Below the pieces are notes generated by a model. The model saw nothing but the letters and a program-made list of their open reading frames with translations. It was not told the origin of the DNA and did no database searches. A DNA stretch of 37,923 nt from Bryobacteraceae bacterium (lineage in GTDB: Bacteria > Acidobacteriota > Terriglobia > Bryobacterales > Bryobacteraceae). Below, in pieces: positions 33,403 to 37,923 of the stretch (its first letter is position 1; each line of letters starts with the position of its first letter). Location: assembly GCA_030041985.1 (NCBI GenBank), contig JASIAM010000225.1, positions 1-37,923 on the forward strand, written 5' to 3'. A program made the translations under genes and the position numbers.

Positions 33403-34941
33403 GTGACCGCTCCCAAACCACGTGCGAAGAAACACAGTCCTTGGAGCGAGGCCAAGCCCGCGGGACCTTGCGTGCTGGTGATCTTCGGCATAACGGGCGA
33501 TCTCACCGCCAGGCTGCTTTTTCCCGCGCTCTACAACTTAGTGCACGATAAGTTCGTGCCCGATCAGATTGCGGTCGCCGGATTTGCCCTCGGTGATATC
33601 ACCGAGCAGCAGCTCCGCGATGAGCTGGCACAAAGTTTGCGGCGCCAGTTCGGCCAGCAAGCCGACAACCATCTGATCGAGCGGCTGGCTTCGCGAGTGC
33701 ATTTTGTGGCGTCGGATTTTGAATCGGCCGCCGGATGGCAGCAACTCCACGAGGTGCTCGCGCAAATCGATCGCGATCACAAAACCGGCGGGAATTATCT
33801 GTTTTATCTGGCCACCGCGCCCGAGTTTTTTCTTCCGGTGGTGCAGCGGCTGGCGCGGGAGGGTCTGTTCCAAACCGGAAAGGGCCAGTGGCGGCGGGTG
33901 ATCATCGAAAAGCCTTTCGGCCACGACCTGGAGTCGGCGCACGAGCTAAGCCGCGAGCTCCTCAAAGTCGCGCGGCAAGACCAGATTTATCTGATCGATC
34001 ATTACCTGGGCAAAGAGACCGTGCAGAACATCATGGTGTTTCGCTTTGCCAACGGCATTTTCGAGCCGATCTGGAACCGGCGGTATGTGGATCACGTGCA
34101 AATCACGGTGGCCGAGTCCATCGGTGTGGAACATCGAGGCCGCTATTACGATCACACGGGCGCTTTGCGCGACATGATTCCCAATCACCTGGCCCAGTTA
34201 TTGGCGCTCACGGCCATGGAGCCGCCTTCTTCGTTCTCGGCGATGGCGCTGCAAAATGAGCAGGTGAAGGTGCTCGAATCGGTGCCGCCCCTCGATCCCG
34301 AGGAGTGTGAGTGGTGCGCGGTGCGCGGCCAATACGCGAACGGAAAGATCGCTGGGCAAGCTGTTACGGGCTATCGCGAAGAGAAATATGTCGATCCGCA
34401 ATCCAAGACGGAAACCTATGTGGCCCTGAAGTTCATGGTCGATACGTGGCGCTGGGCCGGAGTGCCGTTTTACCTGCGCACCGGCAAGCGGATGTCGAAA
34501 CGCTATACCGAAATCGCCATTCGCTTTCGCAATCCTCCGCTGACTTTGTTCCGGCGCAGCGGCGCCACGCTACCGCAGCCCAATCATCTGGTGATTGCGG
34601 TGCAACCGCAGGAGCACATTTTGCTGGAGTTTGAAGGCAAAGTTCCCGGGCCGGTGCTGGAAACGCGCAAGGTGAATATGACCTTCGACTACCGCGATTA
34701 TTTTGGCGTGGCCAATCGTACCGGCTACGAAACTCTGTTGTACGATGCCATGATCGGCGACGCCAGCCTTTTTAAACGGGCGGATATGATCGAGGCAGGC
34801 TGGGCCATGGTACAGCCCATCCTGGACGCCTGGGCCGAAAACCGCGGCGGTGAGCTGAACTTGTACCCGGCGGGAAGCGAGGGACCGGAGGCGGCGGAAA
34901 ACCTGCTGCACCACGATCACCGCTCGTGGAGACCACTGTAA
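33403..34941 (+). CDS. zwf: Glucose-6-phosphate 1-dehydrogenase
   Basis: The 512-residue enzyme oxidises glucose 6-phosphate to 6-phosphogluconolactone with NADP+ or NAD+, the first step of the oxidative pentose phosphate pathway. The nucleotide loop GITGDL is at 29-34, EKPFGHD at 169-175 and the substrate signature LIDHYLGKE at 197-205. The conserved RYYDHTGALRDMIPNHLAQL and FYLRTGKRMSKRYTEI are also present. The length is normal. The start appears to be the GTG at 33403, as no alternative precedes VLVIFGITGDL. There is no good ribosome site, so the start is less certain than the gene. It lies 26 bases before transketolase, making a pentose phosphate unit. Confidence 0.95.
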   Translation: MTAPKPRAKKHSPWSEAKPAGPCVLVIFGITGDLTARLLFPALYNLVHDKFVPDQIAVAGFALGDITEQQLRDELAQSLRRQFGQQADNHLIERLASRVHFVASDFESAAGWQQLHEVLAQIDRDHKTGGNYLFYLATAPEFFLPVVQRLAREGLFQTGKGQWRRVIIEKPFGHDLESAHELSRELLKVARQDQIYLIDHYLGKETVQNIMVFRFANGIFEPIWNRRYVDHVQITVAESIGVEHRGRYYDHTGALRDMIPNHLAQLLALTAMEPPSSFSAMALQNEQVKVLESVPPLDPEECEWCAVRGQYANGKIAGQAVTGYREEKYVDPQSKTETYVALKFMVDTWRWAGVPFYLRTGKRMSKRYTEIAIRFRNPPLTLFRRSGATLPQPNHLVIAVQPQEHILLEFEGKVPGPVLETRKVNMTFDYRDYFGVANRTGYETLLYDAMIGDASLFKRADMIEAGWAMVQPILDAWAENRGGELNLYPAGSEGPEAAENLLHHDHRSWRPL

Positions 34942-34967
34942 TCTAGCCAATTTCGAGGAGCGCTACT

Positions 34968-37043
34968 TTGCCCATAACGGAAACCACACTGGAAGAGCTT
35001 TCGATCAATACCATCCGCTTCCTTTCCGCGGATGCGGTGCAGAATGCCAACTCGGGCCATCCGGGCATGCCGATGGGCGCGGCCGCGATGGCCTACACGC
35101 TGTGGACCAGGTTTCTCAAGTGCAACCCGAAAAACCCCAACTGGTTTGACCGGGATCGCTTTGTGCTCTCAGCAGGCCATGGGTCGATGCTTCTCTATAG
35201 CTTGCTGCACCTTACCGGCTACGATTTGCCGCTCGAGGAAATCAAGCGCTTCCGGCAATGGGGTAGCAAGACGCCAGGCCATCCCGAGCGAGGGCTGACG
35301 CCGGGGGTGGAGGTATCGACTGGGCCGCTGGGCCAAGGCTTTGGCAACGGCGTAGGGATGGCGATTGCAGAAGCTTGGCTCGCAGCCCGCTACAATCGGC
35401 CGGGACATAACATCATCGATCACTATACCTACGCGATCTGCAGCGATGGCGACTTGATGGAGGGCATTTCGCATGAGGCCGCCTCGCTGGCGGGACACCT
35501 CAGACTGGGAAAGTTGATTTATCTTTACGATCAGAACCACGTTACCCTTGCCGGCGGAACCCCGTTGATCTTCGACGAAGATGTGGCGGGGCGCTTCGCG
35601 GCCTATGGCTGGCACACGCGGACTATTACCGATGGAAACGATACTGCGGCGATTGCCGAAGCGATCGAACAAGCGCAGGCGGAGACCCGGCGGCCCTCGC
35701 TGATTCTGGTGCACACGCACCTCGGGTATGGCGCACCGCACAAACAGGACACGTTTTCGGCCCACGGCAGCCCGCTCGGCGAAGAGGAACTGAAGGGCGC
35801 CAAGAAAGCGCTGGGCTGGCCTACCATGGACAAGTTCTACCTGCCTCAGGAGGCGGTTGATAATTTTCGTCAAGCGATCCCAAAGGGCGCTAAGGCCGAG
35901 CAGGAGTGGCAGGCGAAATGGGCGGCCTATCGCCAGGAGTTTCCCGCTGAAGCTGCCGAACTGGAGCTTGCGATAAGCGGTAAGTTGCCCGATAACTGGG
36001 CCGCTGACTTGCCGCACTGGAAACCATCGGATAAAGCGATCGCCACGCGTGCGGCCGGAGGGGCTGTAATGAACGCACTCGCCAAGCGAATCCCCAATCT
36101 CATTGGCGGCTCGGCCGATCTGAACCCTTCCACGGATACGGCCCTCAAAGGCATGGGCGATTTTCAACCGCCGGAGCTGGGAGGACCCACGGTACAAGGC
36201 GCAGTGGGCGGCGGGTGGAGTTATGCGGGACGCAACATGGCTTTCGGAGTTCGCGAGCACGCCATGGGAGCGGCGGTGAACGGCATGGCTGCGCACGGCG
36301 GCGTGATCCCCTTTAGCGCGACCTTTCTGGTGTTTTCCGATTACATGCGGCCTGCGATACGGCTGGGCGCAATTAGCGGCCTGAAAGCTAATTACGTGTT
36401 CACGCATGACAGCATTGCTGTAGGCGAAGATGGCCCGACACACGAGCCCGTGGAGCATCTGGCCAGCCTGCGCGCCATTCCTGGTTTGACTGTGCTTCGT
36501 CCCGCCGATCCCACCGAAACGGCCGAGGCGTGGGCGTTCGCGATCGAGCACAACGGCCCTTGCGTGTTTGCGTTGACTCGCCAGGCCGTTCCGCATCTCG
36601 ACCGTTCCAAAGCCCGCGAGCCGGGCGTTGCCAAAGGCGCATATATTCTCTCGGAAGCAGACGGTGGCGCTCCCGATGTGATTCTCATAGGCACGGGCTC
36701 CGAAGTGTCTCTTTGCGTCGAGGCGCAGGAGAAGCTGAAGAGTTCTGGTGTAAAAGCGCGCGTGGTGAGCATGCCGAGTTGGGAAATCTTCGAAAGCCAG
36801 ACGGAGGCATACCGCGAGAGCGTGCTGCCGAAAGCGATTCGCAAACGAGTGACGGTGGAGGCCGGCGCTCCCACTGACTGGCGCAAGTGGGCCGGCGACG
36901 AAGGGGCCATCATCGCGGTCAATCGGTTCGGCGCGTCCGCTCCGGGGGAACAGGTGCTGCAGCATTTGGGGTTCACTGCCGGGCATGTAGTCTCGGAGGC
37001 GTTGCGCGTCCTCGGACGCGAGAGCGAAGCGAAAGGGGAGTAG
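34968..37043 (+). CDS. tkt: Transketolase
   Basis: Transketolase is the thiamine-diphosphate enzyme that moves two-carbon units between sugar phosphates in the non-oxidative pentose phosphate pathway. The 691-residue protein has the full layout. The N-terminal ThDP domain contains [39 protein letters not shown] and [20 protein letters not shown]. The middle pyrimidine domain has [20 protein letters not shown] and [19 protein letters not shown]. The C-terminal domain ends after [20 protein letters not shown]. The start is TTG at 34968, with GAGGAG at 34955-34960 giving a seven-base spacing; no ATG fits. It follows zwf closely and both are likely one operon. Confidence 0.96.
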   Translation: MPITETTLEELSINTIRFLSADAVQNANSGHPGMPMGAAAMAYTLWTRFLKCNPKNPNWFDRDRFVLSAGHGSMLLYSLLHLTGYDLPLEEIKRFRQWGSKTPGHPERGLTPGVEVSTGPLGQGFGNGVGMAIAEAWLAARYNRPGHNIIDHYTYAICSDGDLMEGISHEAASLAGHLRLGKLIYLYDQNHVTLAGGTPLIFDEDVAGRFAAYGWHTRTITDGNDTAAIAEAIEQAQAETRRPSLILVHTHLGYGAPHKQDTFSAHGSPLGEEELKGAKKALGWPTMDKFYLPQEAVDNFRQAIPKGAKAEQEWQAKWAAYRQEFPAEAAELELAISGKLPDNWAADLPHWKPSDKAIATRAAGGAVMNALAKRIPNLIGGSADLNPSTDTALKGMGDFQPPELGGPTVQGAVGGGWSYAGRNMAFGVREHAMGAAVNGMAAHGGVIPFSATFLVFSDYMRPAIRLGAISGLKANYVFTHDSIAVGEDGPTHEPVEHLASLRAIPGLTVLRPADPTETAEAWAFAIEHNGPCVFALTRQAVPHLDRSKAREPGVAKGAYILSEADGGAPDVILIGTGSEVSLCVEAQEKLKSSGVKARVVSMPSWEIFESQTEAYRESVLPKAIRKRVTVEAGAPTDWRKWAGDEGAIIAVNRFGASAPGEQVLQHLGFTAGHVVSEALRVLGRESEAKGE

Positions 37044-37361
37044 TGTGGTTCGCAGGCGGCAGCGCTGACCCCCCGGGAGATGCAAATCTGGCGTTATGGC
37101 ACCAAAAACGACAGGGCGTTTCTCGTCCAGGTCGCATGCACAAGCACCCGGGAAGCGGAGTTTGATTAGCCGCTGCAGAATCTGATTGAGAACGCACTCG
37201 CGATGGAGACCCTCAATGCGGAGCACATAGGACCAAACCGAATTTCAGAGTTAAACTGTTTGTTGTCCGATTACGGCAGGCAGGCAAACCGCCGATGTCG
37301 TTGCTATCCGGCATGGCCGCTAACGCTGCCGGAATCTTGCCGAGATCCAAGGAGAAGTAAC
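37044..37361. other. Intergenic region with a possible gene remnant
   Basis: No complete gene is visible. An ATG at 37083 opens a 28-codon frame (QIWRYGTKNDRAFLVQVACT) that ends at a TAG (37167-37169). The same frame is then open without a stop into the nuclease-like gene downstream. This could be a truncated gene or a longer N-terminus broken by a stop, but the evidence is thin. Confidence 0.3.
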
Positions 37362-37923
37362 TTGCGTCGCCGTGATGGTTCACCGATTTGGATTGCAGAT
37401 GGCCCAGAGTCCGCGCTCCCTCTGACCCGGACCGATCTGGGCGGAAAGTCTACTTCCGGGCAGTTCGATGAGGCATGGCTCCAGAAACTTCTGCATTGCC
37501 ATCCTGAAATATTCCCGATAGGGCAGATTGAATCGGATTACGGCGACCTGATTCCGTTGTGTAGAGAACTGCCGCTTGCGCTCGGCGGCGGCCGGTCGGG
37601 TTTCCTGGATAATCTGTTCGTCACCCGCGAGGGCAAGCTTGTGCTTGTCGAAGCCAAGCTGTGGCGGAATCCGGAGGCCCGGCGAGCAGTGGTGGCCCAG
37701 GCTCTGGAATATGCTTCCGCAGTTTTCCGGATGGGTTATCAGGAACTCGAAAGTGCTGTGCGGAAGGCGCGAAGTGCGGCGAAGATGCGGGAGGCCACGC
37801 TGTTCGAGATCGTTGCTGCCGGTGCGGAGAGCATCGATGAGGACGAGTTCTTCGATGCTGTGACTCGGAACCTCGAACGTGGGAGAGCAATCGTCGCGGT
37901 CGTTGGAGACGGCATCCGAGAGG
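37362..37923 (+). CDS. PD-(D/E)XK nuclease-like protein, N-terminal part (partial)
   Basis: About 187 residues are visible before the window ends. The conserved block EAWLQKLLHCHPEIFPIGQI is followed by LIPLCRELPL, then a restriction-endonuclease-like core: FLDNLFVTREGKLVLVEAKL, with Asp, Glu and Lys in D…(E)xK order. The helix NPEARRAVVAQALEYASAVF comes next. These match an uncharacterised family with the PD-(D/E)XK fold. The TTG at 37362 is preceded by AAGGAGAA at 37349-37356 and suits the family's N-terminus. An in-frame ATG at 37203 would add an improbable extension. It is a cytoplasmic protein; the target is unknown. Confidence 0.75.
   Translation, partial: MRRRDGSPIWIADGPESALPLTRTDLGGKSTSGQFDEAWLQKLLHCHPEIFPIGQIESDYGDLIPLCRELPLALGGGRSGFLDNLFVTREGKLVLVEAKLWRNPEARRAVVAQALEYASAVFRMGYQELESAVRKARSAAKMREATLFEIVAAGAESIDEDEFFDAVTRNLERGRAIVAVVGDGIRE

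Noticed and set aside
33394-33405. TATACG three bases before the zwf GTG as a -10 element
   Set aside because: Transcription would begin inside the coding sequence. No -35 hexamer is at the right distance.
35169-37226. A 685-codon open frame on the minus strand opposite tkt
   Set aside because: Transketolase on the plus strand is certain. The antisense frame has no domain and arises from GC-rich third positions.

Overview
The window most likely comes from an acidobacterium of the Solibacter/Bryobacterales type. This rests on three gene families: a duplicated FtsX/MacB-type permease of the acidobacterial 'ADOP' class, a von Willebrand A protein of the acidobacterial secreted type, and two very large Oar-like TonB-dependent receptors with an N-terminal carboxypeptidase-regulatory domain. 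Tandem Uma2 genes and rather GC-rich DNA also fit. No database search was possible, so the taxonomic call is an inference.

Layout. 1-7.7 kb: the end of an osmoprotectant-binding protein, an unknown 194-residue protein, the secreted VWA protein, a small outer-membrane barrel, a DUF2911 protein, a small membrane protein directly before the ADOP permease, and a family 4 glycosyltransferase. 7.7-17.8 kb: a long minus-strand run of tightly packed genes. In transcription order these are a bifunctional enoyl-CoA hydratase/3-hydroxyacyl-CoA dehydrogenase, a feruloyl-CoA-synthase-like ligase, a type B carboxylesterase, an NTF2/SnoaL-like protein, two tandem Uma2 genes and uvrA. The first three suggest CoA-dependent breakdown of phenylpropanoid or other carboxylic acids released from esters. 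17.8-20.2 kb (plus strand): an FkbM methyltransferase, an LsrG-like monooxygenase-fold protein and an iron-type alcohol dehydrogenase.

20.3-29.7 kb (minus strand): two paralogous TonB-dependent receptors of about 1275 residues flank an unusual protein that combines a signal peptide with a Rossmann-type methyltransferase-like domain. Both receptors have recognisable -35/-10 promoters (TTGACA with TATGAT or TATCAT), ideal AGGAGG ribosome sites and similar GGCGCAGG/CCTGCGCC terminator hairpins. One of those hairpins lies inside the signal-peptide codons of the methyltransferase-like gene. 30.1-32.2 kb: two small exported proteins of unknown function on the minus strand and two small unknown proteins on the plus strand. 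32.2-37.0 kb: a zinc alcohol dehydrogenase (minus), then zwf and tkt (plus), a pentose phosphate pair. The right edge holds a partial PD-(D/E)XK nuclease-like gene.

Two kinds of non-coding repeat stand out. A family based on the heptamer TTATCAG/TTGTCAG sits immediately after stop codons at three places, with a weaker relative at a fourth. A single long imperfect palindrome built from GCAGA/AAC units lies near 30.0 kb. I saw no tRNA, rRNA, CRISPR array, insertion sequence or prophage.
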